From positions 62,001 to 126,000 of the forward strand of contig CAWCSF010000001.1 in NCBI GenBank assembly GCA_963798195.1: a stretch of DNA of 64,000 nt, written 5' to 3'. Every line of letters begins with the position of its first letter. The first letter of the stretch is position 1. Shown here in pieces: positions 55,101 through 63,910 of the stretch. The position numbers and the translations under genes are program-made. The notes beneath the pieces were generated by a model. It had not been told where the DNA came from. It was given only the letters and a program-made list of their open reading frames with translations, and did not search any database. This DNA comes from CAVSRC01 sp963798195 (GTDB lineage Bacteria; Pseudomonadota; Alphaproteobacteria; Rhizobiales; Kaistiaceae).

Positions 55101-55705
55101 GCCACCGACTCCTCGTGCATGAAGTCGCTGGCGAGCGTCAGCACGGTGCCGAGCGACGTGCCGAGAACGCCGTCGGGGGCCGCCGCGGCACGCGCAAGCA
55201 CCGCCCGGCGCGCTTCCGCCGTGAGCGCCTTCTCGTCGCGCTCGTCCAGCACCTCGAAGTGCCCGGCGACGTTCGCCTCGAAGGGGAACTGGTGCAGCAG
55301 CCGTTCGCAGAAGGCGTGGATGGTCTGGATCTTCAGCCCGCCTGGCGTGTCCAGCGCGCGGGCGAACAGCCGGCGGGCCGCCGCCATCGCCGCCGGCTTC
55401 GGCGGAAGGCCTTCAAGCTCGGTCAGCGCGGCGCGGAGGTCGGCGTCGGAGAGCGTCGTCCATGCGCCGAGGATGGCGAACACGCGCTTCGCCATCTCCG
55501 CCGCCGCCGCCTTGGTGAAGGTCAGGCAGAGGATGCGCGAAGGATCGACACCAGCCAGCAGCAGCCGGATCACGCGCCGCGACAGCACGAATGTCTTGCC
55601 CGATCCGGCATTGGCCGACACCCACGCCGAATGCGCCGGATTGGATGCGTCCGCCGTCGTCTGCGCCGTGACGGGATCGATCGCAAGGGGACGCTGCGCG
55701 GTCAT
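52199..55705 (-). CDS. addA: Double-strand break repair helicase AddA
   Basis: This 1168-residue UvrD-type helicase and nuclease is part of the AddAB recombination complex. Walker A is SANAGSGKT near 30-38, the helicase DEAQD motif is in ILVDEAQDTSPRQW near 395, GDEKQSIYSFQGA near 435 is motif III, and VHGAKGLEADIVFL near 810 is motif V. The C-terminal PD-(D/E)xK nuclease reads VAGRVDRLAV, then VDYKTNRP and QLALYRMIL near 1095-1135. The ATG at 55705 overlaps the addB stop by 4 nt. The helicase is intact, unlike its partner gene. Confidence 0.95.
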   Translation of the reverse strand: MTAQRPLAIDPVTAQTTADASNPAHSAWVSANAGSGKTFVLSRRVIRLLLAGVDPSRILCLTFTKAAAAEMAKRVFAILGAWTTLSDADLRAALTELEGLPPKPAAMAAARRLFARALDTPGGLKIQTIHAFCERLLHQFPFEANVAGHFEVLDERDEKALTAEARRAVLARAAAAPDGVLGTSLGTVLTLASDFMHEESVAEFVGKRDQLGAWIASCGDLDGAIARLRDVLGLGSGETAERVCEKVVDESLLAADARRLVDVLSRGGPNDMRAGKRLASYVEATDLDKRAKALIDYLIKDDGEPRSDSSVATQVIRRQWPQLDTLLSEEAGRLARLAERLKIAQLFESSAAMLRLADAAIAEYARLKRQRGVLDFEDLIVRTVALLSRADAARWVQYKLDRGLDHILVDEAQDTSPRQWQVIRALAEEFFSGEGAGPELRTLFAVGDEKQSIYSFQGAVPAWFTREQRDLGGRAAAGGYAWKDLELHLSFRSVPVVLEAVDAVFADPAVHRGLTAELRATQHTARRRNEPGRVALWPAYVPPEKPATEDWIQPVDHLGQDSPEVQLSRRIADTIRGWLDSNATLDAPDEHGKARPVRPGGILILTRSRGALTDAINRALKSRNVPIAGADRMTLTEHIAIMDLMALARVVLLPEDDLSLAGLLRSPLIGLSEQALFDLAHDRRGTLWAALGRKAEEREDFRHARERIEAWRAAADTRDPHAFFARILGPGGGRQAFLRRLGVEAEDVLDEFLAQTLAYEQTNVPTLQGFIAWLVAGDSDVKRDTDTMRDEVRVMTVHGAKGLEADIVFLIDNGTPPSIPAYDPRMLSLADEHDPRNPGPFVWMRSVKAMPKDVGNRVKANRTRDEEEYRRLLYVGMTRAKDWLIVAGMIKQKNTNDRRWHALVKQALEADCATTTEANGDETLEWRAEEREARSTKAAQPGLRLGTGRPAWLDRDAPPPPAAPARLTPSTIGGDETEYAPAIFAGAGSGAALALARGRLVHRLLESLPEIAEADRHTLGAAYLAAFARPEKDWPEAERDALLTQVMAVMAEPVFAPLFTPGSRAEVEIAGRISRASGEATVAGRVDRLAVTPERVLIVDYKTNRPAPETLADVPPAYVAQLALYRMILRRLYPGRTVATALLWTDRPALMEIPDSALDSAESAILAG

Positions 55706-58700
55706 CCCGGGGCCTGACCCATCATGGCGACGTCGGCGGCGCTTTCCACCAGCGCCCACTCGCGCACGCGCGCGAGATGGTCGTAGTCGCCGAGATAGCG
55801 CGCGTTCTGCATCATCGGCCGGGCGCGCGACAGGTAGGGCCAGTCCTCCTGGTCGAACTTGCGCACCAGATCGGTCATCATCGCCAGCGCCCGGTCGGCG
55901 AGATCGTCCGCCGTCTCGTTCCGGAGGACCGCCGAGACATAGGGATCGCCACGGCCCGCGCGCCCGATCGAGAGCCAGGCGAGATCGCTGACGCTGCCGC
56001 CGCCCGCGATTTTCTCGAAGGCGCCGGCGCGCACCATCGCCGCTTCCAGCGTCATCTGCGGCGTGAGGCCTGCGAAGACCGTGCGTTCGGTCTGCGGTGT
56101 GCCGGTCTTGAAGTCGTAGATTTCCAGCGTGCCGTCGCGCATCTCGTCGATGCGGTCGGCGCGACCCCTGAGCGTGAACGCGCCGCCCGATGATGCTATT
56201 TCCAGTGCGCCGTCCACCTCCGCATGGCGGATGGCTACCTTGGCGGCGCGCTCGGCCTCCCAGCCGACGAACCAGCGCGCGATGGTGCCGAAGCGCAGCG
56301 TCCACACAGCATAGGCGTCGCCGAAATCGCGGATCGTCTCGAACAGCTCGGCGCCGAACGCGCGGAGTTGTCGTTCCGCCGCGGCGTCGTAATCCGCGTT
56401 CCATTCGTTCGTGAAACGCCCAAGCGCGTCGTGCATCAGCGTGCCGCGCAGCGCGCTGTCCGGGGCCATGCCGATGTCGTCGAGCGGCCGCAGCCTCAGC
56501 ACGTGCTTGGCGTAGGTCGCATAAGGATCGCGGATCAGCGTCTCGATTTCGGTGATCGACAGCTTGCGCGGACGCACGCCAACCGGCGGCTTCGGCGCGG
56601 GACGTTCGATCGGCTCGGGCCGGTCCTGCTCCGGCAGGTCGAGCGCGCGCGCGAATTCCACGAAGCGGCGACCGCGCGCCGTCATCGCGTCCGAGTCGGT
56701 CTTTCCGGCGACTGCGCGCAGCCTTTGCAGCCAGCGCGACTCCACCGTCGGCGCGCCGCCGCGTTTCTCCGCGCGGGCGACGATGACCCGCTTCGCCGCC
56801 ATGCCTTCGGCGAAGTCGTGCGCCGCCAGTCCGATCCGCCGCTCCGGCGGCGGCAGGCCGACCTCGGCCCGCATCGCCCGCGACAGGAACGGGTCGGTGC
56901 GCGTCGCCGTCGGCCACACGCCCTCGTCGAGCCCGGCGAGCACCATCACGTCGACCGACTGCAAACGTGCTTCCAGCGTTCCCCAGATGTGGACGCGCGG
57001 GTCGGCGCCCGCCGGCCTCTGCACGGCGACGTCGCGCATCAGTTCGCTCAGGAAGAACGGAAAGTCCGACGCCGGCATGGCGAGCCCGCCGCTCTCCGCC
57101 AGCCCCTCCAGCAGCGCGACCAGCGCCGCGCCACCCGTCGCAGCGGCGATGCCCTCGGCGCCGGTGTCGTCGGTCGCGGCGCCCACGAGCGCGGTCAGCA
57201 GCAGCGTCGCCGCCTCCGAAACCGGCACGTCGTTGCGTCCGGCGAAGGCCGTTTCCAGTGGCAGCAGCAGTTCGGCAAGATGCCGCGCGAGTTCGGCCGC
57301 AAGCGCACGGTCGTCCTCGGCAATTCGGCGGCGTCCCGATGCGCCTCTGCGGCCGTTTTCGTCCTCCGGCTGACTCTGCTCGGCCAGCGCGGCCTCCAGC
57401 TTGCCGATCCCGCCGACCACCCGCCGACCGCGGAAAAGCGCCAGTTCCAGCATCCTCGCCGCCCGCCGGCACGCCGATTTGCGCATCCCGAACGCCGCCA
57501 ACGGGTGTTTCGCCAGCGCCAGGATGGTCACCGGATCCCCGTCAGAACCTACGGTTTCCGCCAATAATCGGGCGAAGATGCCGACCGGAAGCCGGTCCAG
57601 CGGCGCCCCGGCGGAGTCATCGACCGTCAGCCCCCAGCGCCCCAGTTCCGCCGCCACCCGCCGCGCAATCGTCCGGTCCGGCGTCACCAGGGCGGCCGTG
57701 GAACCCGCGGTTTCCAACGCTTCCCGGATGGCGAGCGCAATCGCCGTCGCTTCCTCCTGCTCGTTCCGCGCCACCAGCAGATCGACGCCGGCGAGCGCAT
57801 CGGCATGCCCGGTCTCGCGCCGCCGCCCACTGGTCCGTGGTCTCCGTCGGCCTCAGCGCCTCCGCCACCAGCCGGGCTCTTTTCTCCATGTTTTCAGGGG
57901 CTTCGCCGAGCGCCACCACGTCCTCGCGGGCGATGCCAAGCTGCTCGACGAGCTGTTTCAGCCCGAATTGCGGATGCCCGAACGCACTCGCCGGTGCGTC
58001 CGTCTCGGTACCGATAGCAGTCCAGGTCCGTGCATCGCTCTGCTGGTCCAATCCCGGTAGCACCACTGCGCCATTCGGCGACGTGCCGATGGCCTTCAGC
58101 AGCGCCGCGGTCGCCGGGATGGAGCCTGTCGAACCGGCCGCAACCACAGGGCCGGAAAGGCGTTTCGCCGACTCCCGGATCAGCCGGTCGCGGCGCACCG
58201 CCGGGTCCAGCCGGTCGGCCTCTGCAAGGTAGTTAGGCCATTGTTCTGCAACGATTTTCAGGAAATCCAGGGTGATCTGGAAGTAGGCGGCGTGGTCCTC
58301 CGGCACCAGCGAACTGATGCGCTCCCAAGGGATTCCGGCGGTCTCCATATCGTCCAGCAGCCGGGCGAGGTCGCCGGCCAGCCGCGTCGCATCGGCGGCC
58401 GAAGCCGGCACCAGCAGCGGCTCGTCGCCGGTGCCTGCCAGCGGTGCGTGGCGGAGCGCGCGCCCCCACGCCAGCGTCATCTGCGTGAGTGCGAGACGGC
58501 GCTCCAGCGGCGAGACGGCGGCCGGCAGAGCCAGCCGCTGCGCCGCGGGCTCCGCTGACGGCGCCAGCAGGTGCGCCTCCTCGTCCACGTCGCCGATCGT
58601 GCGGATGGCCGGCAGGATCGCCGCGTCCGCGTCGAGATGCACCAGCAGGCAGTCGGCAAAGGCCCGCGCCGCGCGCCGTGTCGGCAGCAGGATGGTGACG

Positions 58701-58843
58701 CCAGCCAGTGCCAGCGGGTCTTTTCGGTCGAAATCGACCAACTGCCCGGTCAGCAGCGCCTCGGCGAGCGTATCGAGAAAGGGCACCCCGGCGGGAATGG
58801 TGAAAACGTTGGGGCGACGCCGGGTCTCCGCCATCGCCGTCAC
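55702..58843 (-). pseudogene. addB: Double-strand break repair protein AddB, split by a one-base frameshift
   Basis: Two frames together make one AddB protein of about 1045 residues. The first (GTG at 58843, or ATG at 58834) runs through the N-terminal helicase-like half (TILLPTRRAARAFAD, AAGSTGSIPATAALL) to about ETTDQW. It then loses the family sequence near 57820-57830. One base less in the GGGCGGCGG run gives QWRRRETGHADALAGVDLL and continues in the second frame into ARNEQEEATAIALAIRE. That frame ends with the PD-(D/E)xK nuclease (RGRADRIDEM, YDFKTGTPQ) near the C-terminus at 55702. AddB is needed for AddAB function, so a real break would impair it; an assembly or sequencing error in a G/C run is at least as likely. 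The GTG overlaps the murU stop. Confidence 0.85.
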
Positions 58844-59607
58844 GCGGCGCTGTCGGCGATCGACAGTTCGGCCTCGCCGATGGCTTCAGGGGTTCCGACG
58901 TGCAGCCACATTCCGTCCATGCGCACGCCGAACAGGCGGCCGGCCTCGAGCGCCTTGTCGAACAACAGGTTGAGCGAGAACGGCTCGGCACTACGGCCGT
59001 CGAACAGGCGCGGATGGAGGATCGCGGCCCCGGCGTATGCAAAAGGCGCGACTTCGCGCTCCGGCCTGCGGAACAGGCGGCCGGCCGGGTCCATCCGGAA
59101 ATCGCCGCGCCCCGCATATCCGACGGCGCGCACCGTCGAGGCGACCATCAGCAGAGCGTCCATGTCGTCATCGCGCCACGTGCCCGCCAGCCAATCGAGG
59201 TTGGGGCGGGCGCCCTCGATCCAGAAGGAATCGGAGTTGAGCAGGAAGAACGGCTCGGACCCCAAGTGCGGCAACGCCTTGGTGATGCCGCCACCGGTAT
59301 CGAGCAGGCCTTTGGTCTCGTCGGATATGACAATCTCCGGAGCGGTGCGCCGGCGCAGATGCACGCGTACCAGTTCGGCCATGTAGTGTACGTTGACCAC
59401 CACCTGCTCGACGCCGGCACGTTCCAGCCGGTCGAGAGCTCGGTCGATCAGCGCGCGGCCGGCGACCTCGACCAACGGCTTCGGTGTCGTCACCGTAATC
59501 GGCCGCATCCGCTTGCCGAGTCCGGCCGCGAGCAGCATCGCGTGTTTCGGGCGGATCGGCCCGGTCTTCCACTGGAATTCGGGGCGGGCGGGCGGCTCGG
59601 CGTTCAT
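58840..59607 (-). CDS. murU: N-acetylmuramate alpha-1-phosphate uridylyltransferase-like nucleotidyltransferase
   Basis: This 255-residue sugar-phosphate nucleotidyltransferase has the signature AMLLAAGLGKRMRP near 23-36, TTPKPLVEVAGRALIDR near 40-56, ETKGLLDTGGGITKAL near 96-111 and FFLLNSDSFW near 119-128. Lying directly after the tsaE-amgK gene, it fits MurU, which with AmgK recycles N-acetylmuramic acid to UDP-MurNAc in Gram-negative bacteria. Mannose-1-phosphate guanylyltransferase is the alternative by sequence alone. Confidence 0.85.
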   Translation of the reverse strand: MNAEPPARPEFQWKTGPIRPKHAMLLAAGLGKRMRPITVTTPKPLVEVAGRALIDRALDRLERAGVEQVVVNVHYMAELVRVHLRRRTAPEIVISDETKGLLDTGGGITKALPHLGSEPFFLLNSDSFWIEGARPNLDWLAGTWRDDDMDALLMVASTVRAVGYAGRGDFRMDPAGRLFRRPEREVAPFAYAGAAILHPRLFDGRSAEPFSLNLLFDKALEAGRLFGVRMDGMWLHVGTPEAIGEAELSIADSAA

Positions 59608-59615
59608 CGTACAGC

Positions 59616-61100
59616 CTAGCTCAGGGGAGGCAGGTGCCTCTCATACCAGAGGGCAAGATCGGAAAGAACCGGATGCGACAGATTGCGTCCGAGATATCCC
59701 CGCAGTCGAGGAAAGTGGCGCAGATACTCCGTTTTCCCTGCGTGGTCCGCGAGCCGCGCGAACACCCCGAAGTTCTTCAGCGTCCGCGCGGTCCCAAGAA
59801 TCGCGTAGGCTTGAGAGAATCCGTCGACATCAAACGCCGGCGCCGATTCGCGACGAAGTCCGATGTACCTCTCGCGGAGCGCCGTCTCCAGGTCGGGCGG
59901 GACTGTTACGCGCGCATCCTGACAGAGCGAAGCCACGTCATAGGCCGCCGGCCCGACGAACATGTCCTGAAAATCGATCAACCCGATCCGGGCGATGCCC
60001 TCGCGCTCCGGCAGCCAGAAAAGGTTCGGAGACTGCACATCGAACAGCACCCAACTCGTTTCAGCGTCTGCGAGCCGCGCGAACAGCGTTTCCCAGATTG
60101 CAGCGAAGTCCGCGATGGTCTCAGCGTCGAGCTGATACCCGACATGGGCGGGATACCATTCGGTGAAGAGCGCGAGGTCTGCTGCAAGAACCTGCCCAGA
60201 GAGGGTCAGCAGGCGATGGCTCTCGCCGTTGTGTATTGGCAGCGCGCCAGGTCGCGGCGCCGAGTGAATCGCCGCCAGCATGTCGATTGCGGTGCCATAT
60301 CGCTCGGCGTCGGGCGCGCCACCCCTGAGCACGCCCTCACTGCCGAAATCCTCCATCAGCAAAAGGCCGGCATCCGTATCCGCGGCGAATATCTCCGGCG
60401 TCGAGAGCCCGGCATCGCGCAGTGCCATATCTGTTGCGATAACGGCGCGCACGTCCTGCGCCCGGTAGGCCGCGCGACTGTCGCGCACCGGCGGTGCGAC
60501 CGGCCTCGGCCAGTCCATCAGCACAGCCGTGCGATCGTCGGCGCGGACGCGCTCGTAGCGCCGCGTCGAGGCATCGCCTTGCAGGAAACGCCGGGTCGCG
60601 TCTGCCCAGCCTGACCGGTTGAGCAGCGAGCGCGCCGCGTCGCTGCGTTCCATCCGCACACGCCATCGGCGGTCGCCACGGAGAGTTGCGCGGCGCCCGC
60701 TTCCAACAATCTCCAGGGCGATCTCGAGCCTGTCCGCCGGTAGCCGGTCTTCCGCGCGCTCCGGCCACTCGACCAGCACCGCACCGTCAGCCCGCGCCTC
60801 GTCCAGGCCAATCTCGTCCAGTTCGGCAGCGGCGGTGATTCGGTAGAGGTCGAAATGGGCGATGGTCAGGCGATCGCCGGCATAAGTCTGCACCAGCGTG
60901 AAAGTCGGGCTTGGCACCTCCAGCCCGGTATCGTCGAAGACGGCGCGGATTAGCGCGCGCGCAAATGTGGTCTTGCCGGCGCCGAGATCGCCCGACAGGG
61001 CGATAACATCGCCCGGCGCAAGCACCGCGGCCAAGTCCTCAGCGAGGGCAATTGTGGCCGCCTCGTCGGCGAGGTGGATGGTCAGGAAGGGCGCGTCCAT
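59616..61100 (-). CDS. TsaE ATPase fused to AmgK-type cell-wall sugar kinase
   Basis: This 494-residue fusion has two parts. Residues 1 to about 150 are TsaE, the ATPase for tRNA t6A37 formation: P-loop GDLGAGKTT near 37-45, PSPTFTLVQTY near 64-74, HFDLYRI near 82-88 and VEWPER near 109-114. Residues about 160-494 are an APH/choline-kinase-fold enzyme of the AmgK type (MurNAc/GlcNAc 1-kinase), with LLLMEDFGSEG near 246-256 and GLIDFQD near 375. Its catalytic loop reads LFDVQSPNLFW, keeping Asp and Asn but not the usual His-Arg before the Asp. The fusion is common in Hyphomicrobiales. MurU follows 8 bp downstream. Confidence 0.92.
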   Translation of the reverse strand: MDAPFLTIHLADEAATIALAEDLAAVLAPGDVIALSGDLGAGKTTFARALIRAVFDDTGLEVPSPTFTLVQTYAGDRLTIAHFDLYRITAAAELDEIGLDEARADGAVLVEWPERAEDRLPADRLEIALEIVGSGRRATLRGDRRWRVRMERSDAARSLLNRSGWADATRRFLQGDASTRRYERVRADDRTAVLMDWPRPVAPPVRDSRAAYRAQDVRAVIATDMALRDAGLSTPEIFAADTDAGLLLMEDFGSEGVLRGGAPDAERYGTAIDMLAAIHSAPRPGALPIHNGESHRLLTLSGQVLAADLALFTEWYPAHVGYQLDAETIADFAAIWETLFARLADAETSWVLFDVQSPNLFWLPEREGIARIGLIDFQDMFVGPAAYDVASLCQDARVTVPPDLETALRERYIGLRRESAPAFDVDGFSQAYAILGTARTLKNFGVFARLADHAGKTEYLRHFPRLRGYLGRNLSHPVLSDLALWYERHLPPLS

Positions 61101-61122
61101 CGGCGGATGGATAGCCGCGAAT

Positions 61123-63603
61123 CTACTCCGCGGCTACGGCGGAGGTCGAAACTTCCGGCCGCATCGGCAGGCGGACTTTCACCGTCGAGCCGACGCCCTC
61201 TTCGGATTCGATCTCGACCGTGCCGCCGTGCAGCAGGACGAAGCTGCGCACGATCGACAGGCCCAGGCCGACTCCGCCGCGCGCCGCGCCGCGCGGCATG
61301 CTGGTGAAGCGGTCGAAGACGTTGCCGATGAATTCGCGCGGAATGCCGGCGCCTTGGTCTCTGATCGCGATCTCGATCATTTCGTCCTTCGTCCGCTCGG
61401 CCGAAACCGTTACCACGCCGCCGCGCTCCGAATAACCAACCGCGTTGGTAAGAAGATTATGGAGGATCTGGCGTACGCGTTTGCCGTCAGCGACGAAGGT
61501 GCTGGCTTCCGGTGCCACATGGGTTTCGATCCGGATGCCGCCCTCGGCTATCCGCTCGTGAATCGTGTCAACGGCGTCCGCGATCGTCTGGGCGGTGTCG
61601 ACTTGGTCGAGATCGAGTTCCATGATTCCGGCATCGATCGTGGTCAGGTCGAGGATATCGTTGACGATGGCAAGCAGCGTGCCGCTCGACGACATTATGT
61701 ACCCGGTATATTCGCGCTGTTTGTCGTTAAGCGGCCCGATGTGTTCGTCGGAGAGCAGTTGCGAGAAGCCGATGATGTTGGTCAGCGGCGAACGCAGCTC
61801 ATACGAAACGTGGTGGATAAATGCGTTCTTCAGCGAGTTTGCGGCTTCCAGCGCCTCGTTGCGGTCGACCAACGCGCGTTCGACCTGCACGGAGTCCGTC
61901 ACGTCGACGAAGGTCACCATCGTCTGGCCATCGGGCAGCGGCACGGTGGCGTAGTCGATCACCCGCCCGTCGACGTGCTCCATGCGCCCGGAGATCGACG
62001 AGCGGTTTTCGTCGACGCCGGCAACGCTCGCGGTGAAGCGTTGCCACATGCTCTCGTCGTCGCTCGGTCGGCGGCACGCGGCGACGATGTCCGAAACATG
62101 CGGCCGGTCGGCCAGCAGCGCAGCGGAGAGCGACCAGATCGCGGCGAAGGACGGGTTGTTCAAACGGAGACGCCCGTCCGATCCGAACACCGCCACGCCC
62201 TCGCTGAGGTGGTCCAGGGTTTCGCCCTGCACGTTGACCAGCGCATTGATGCGGCTTTCGAGATCGAGGCGCTCGGTGACGTTTTCGTAGATCCAGGTCA
62301 TCCCGCCCTGTGGGTGCGGGTTGGCAACCACCCGAAGCGTCTGGCCGTCCGGCAGGTGCCAGGTCTGTTCCCGCGATTCCGGCGACTGGTAGGCGGCCAG
62401 GAGATCGGCGCGCCAGCCACGGAAATCCGCCTGTTCGGGCAACTTTCGGGCAACACGCAGTTGTTCGAGAACCGAGATTTCGTCCGGCGCTGAATCGAGA
62501 AACGCCTGATCAAGGCCAAAGAGCGCCCGGTAGGCGGCGTTGCATGACTTCAGCCGGCGATCAGGTCCGAAGATCGCGACCGCGGTCTGCATCTGGTCGA
62601 GCGTGCGGGCATGGAAGTCGATCTCGCGGCGAAGCGCCGCCTGGGCGCCCTCGACTTCGGTAACGTCGGTTGCGATCGCCGCGCTGCCACCCTCGCTCGC
62701 GATGTCTGCGACATCGAAGATGCGGCGCGCGCCGGCAACGATCGCCGGCAGCCGCCGCGTGAAAACGGGGTTTGTCTCGTGGGCGGTTGTGATCATCTGC
62801 CGCGCCGGCGAGTCCAGAAGTTCGAGCCCGTGCGCCACGGCCGCGCCGGCGTCCTTGGCCTCGACGGCGCTGGCATAGGCGGCGTTGACCCAGACAAGTG
62901 CGCCCGTGTTGTCGCGCAGCCAGATGGGCATTGGTGCTGCGGCGAGCATCGAGCGCATGGTCTCGACCTCGGCAGCCAGAAGGTCATGACTGGCCTTCAT
63001 CTCGGCAAGGGCGAGGCGCGCGCCGGTGAGGTCGCGGAAACGGACGACCGCCGATCCGCCGATCGTTCGGCCGCCGACCTCGATCATCCGGCCGGCTTTG
63101 CTGGTCACAACGTCACTGAACGGTTCGCCGCGCTCGCGCAGGCGTGCGATCGAGCCGTCGAGCTGGCTGGCGGACTCGGGCAAAAGCCAGGTGCCGAAGG
63201 CAACGAAGGCGCTGCGTTCGGCCGGCGCACCTGTAGCGGCGGGCAGACTACCGGCGACCATCGGCGCCTCGTCGGGGGCGATCCAGGCGACAAGGCGCTG
63301 GTCTTCCTCGTCAAGAAGGGCCTCGGCGCGATCCACTGTTACTCCGAGATTGCCAACCTCGGCGCGCAGGTTCGCGTTTTCGGCTTCGGCGCGATTGCGC
63401 TGCCGGTAGAGCGCGCCGACGCTGATGACCGCGAACAGGGCCGTGCCGACCAGCGCAACCATCGTGATGACCTGCGCCGGGCCCTGCGTGCCAGCAACCA
63501 GCGAGAGCGGCCAGATGTCGGCGGAGGCGGGCGTCGGGATCGCTAGGAGGGCAGTGGCTGCCACTGCCGGAATCCCTAGTGTTTTCCCGCCATGCCTGAG
63601 CAT
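61123..63603 (-). CDS. divL: DivL-like PAS sensor kinase with Tyr in place of the H-box His
   Basis: This 826-residue membrane-bound sensor protein has a hydrophobic N-terminus (about 8-28) and a transmembrane helix (about 43-65), then several PAS domains (about 100-570). A DHp domain has HHVSYELRSPLTNIIGF near 597-613. A HATPase domain has N-box LLTNAVGYS, IRDQGAGIP and GGVGLGLSIV near 680-800. The phospho-accepting His is replaced by Tyr601, the hallmark of Caulobacter DivL, which controls CckA and so CtrA activity in the cell cycle. Position beside tsaE-amgK is as expected for alphaproteobacterial divL. The ATG at 63603 is the first start in the frame. Confidence 0.88.
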   Translation of the reverse strand: MLRHGGKTLGIPAVAATALLAIPTPASADIWPLSLVAGTQGPAQVITMVALVGTALFAVISVGALYRQRNRAEAENANLRAEVGNLGVTVDRAEALLDEEDQRLVAWIAPDEAPMVAGSLPAATGAPAERSAFVAFGTWLLPESASQLDGSIARLRERGEPFSDVVTSKAGRMIEVGGRTIGGSAVVRFRDLTGARLALAEMKASHDLLAAEVETMRSMLAAAPMPIWLRDNTGALVWVNAAYASAVEAKDAGAAVAHGLELLDSPARQMITTAHETNPVFTRRLPAIVAGARRIFDVADIASEGGSAAIATDVTEVEGAQAALRREIDFHARTLDQMQTAVAIFGPDRRLKSCNAAYRALFGLDQAFLDSAPDEISVLEQLRVARKLPEQADFRGWRADLLAAYQSPESREQTWHLPDGQTLRVVANPHPQGGMTWIYENVTERLDLESRINALVNVQGETLDHLSEGVAVFGSDGRLRLNNPSFAAIWSLSAALLADRPHVSDIVAACRRPSDDESMWQRFTASVAGVDENRSSISGRMEHVDGRVIDYATVPLPDGQTMVTFVDVTDSVQVERALVDRNEALEAANSLKNAFIHHVSYELRSPLTNIIGFSQLLSDEHIGPLNDKQREYTGYIMSSSGTLLAIVNDILDLTTIDAGIMELDLDQVDTAQTIADAVDTIHERIAEGGIRIETHVAPEASTFVADGKRVRQILHNLLTNAVGYSERGGVVTVSAERTKDEMIEIAIRDQGAGIPREFIGNVFDRFTSMPRGAARGGVGLGLSIVRSFVLLHGGTVEIESEEGVGSTVKVRLPMRPEVSTSAVAAE

Positions 63604-63910
63604 GCAGAACCCCCTTCCGCAGCCGCGTCCTGATACTCAAGGGTTTGGCATTCGATGGCGGGTTGCGGGCCTCCCGACAACCCGCATAGCCAACGCGAAT
63701 CACCTCAATTTAGACGCTTGATGAATCAGGTGTGAAGCGGCGATGGGCAGTTTTTAACGAATTCGCCGCCGAATTCCTGAAACCGCGCAAATCGGCCACG
63801 CTGGACCGCCGAATGCAGTGCCATCTTTGCGCGGCGGGGCATCAGGAGTACCGTGCCGAAGCGCCATTTACGGCGCTGTGCGCTTGTTGGAGCGCGCGAG
63901 GAGGCGTCGC
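63604..63910. other. Divergent intergenic region upstream of divL
   Basis: This 307-bp region carries the divL promoter and perhaps that of a gene starting at the right edge. It holds two GAATC sites at 63697-63701 and 63723-63727, which match the GANTC target of the CcrM cell-cycle methylase. I see no CtrA box pair and no supported gene. Confidence 0.5.

Noticed and set aside
52655..55717. A very long open frame (over 1000 codons) on the + strand opposite addA
   Set aside because: The addA frame on the other strand has all helicase and nuclease motifs. Long antisense frames arise from biased codons in GC-rich genes, and this one has no motif and low-complexity Arg/Ala/Gly composition.
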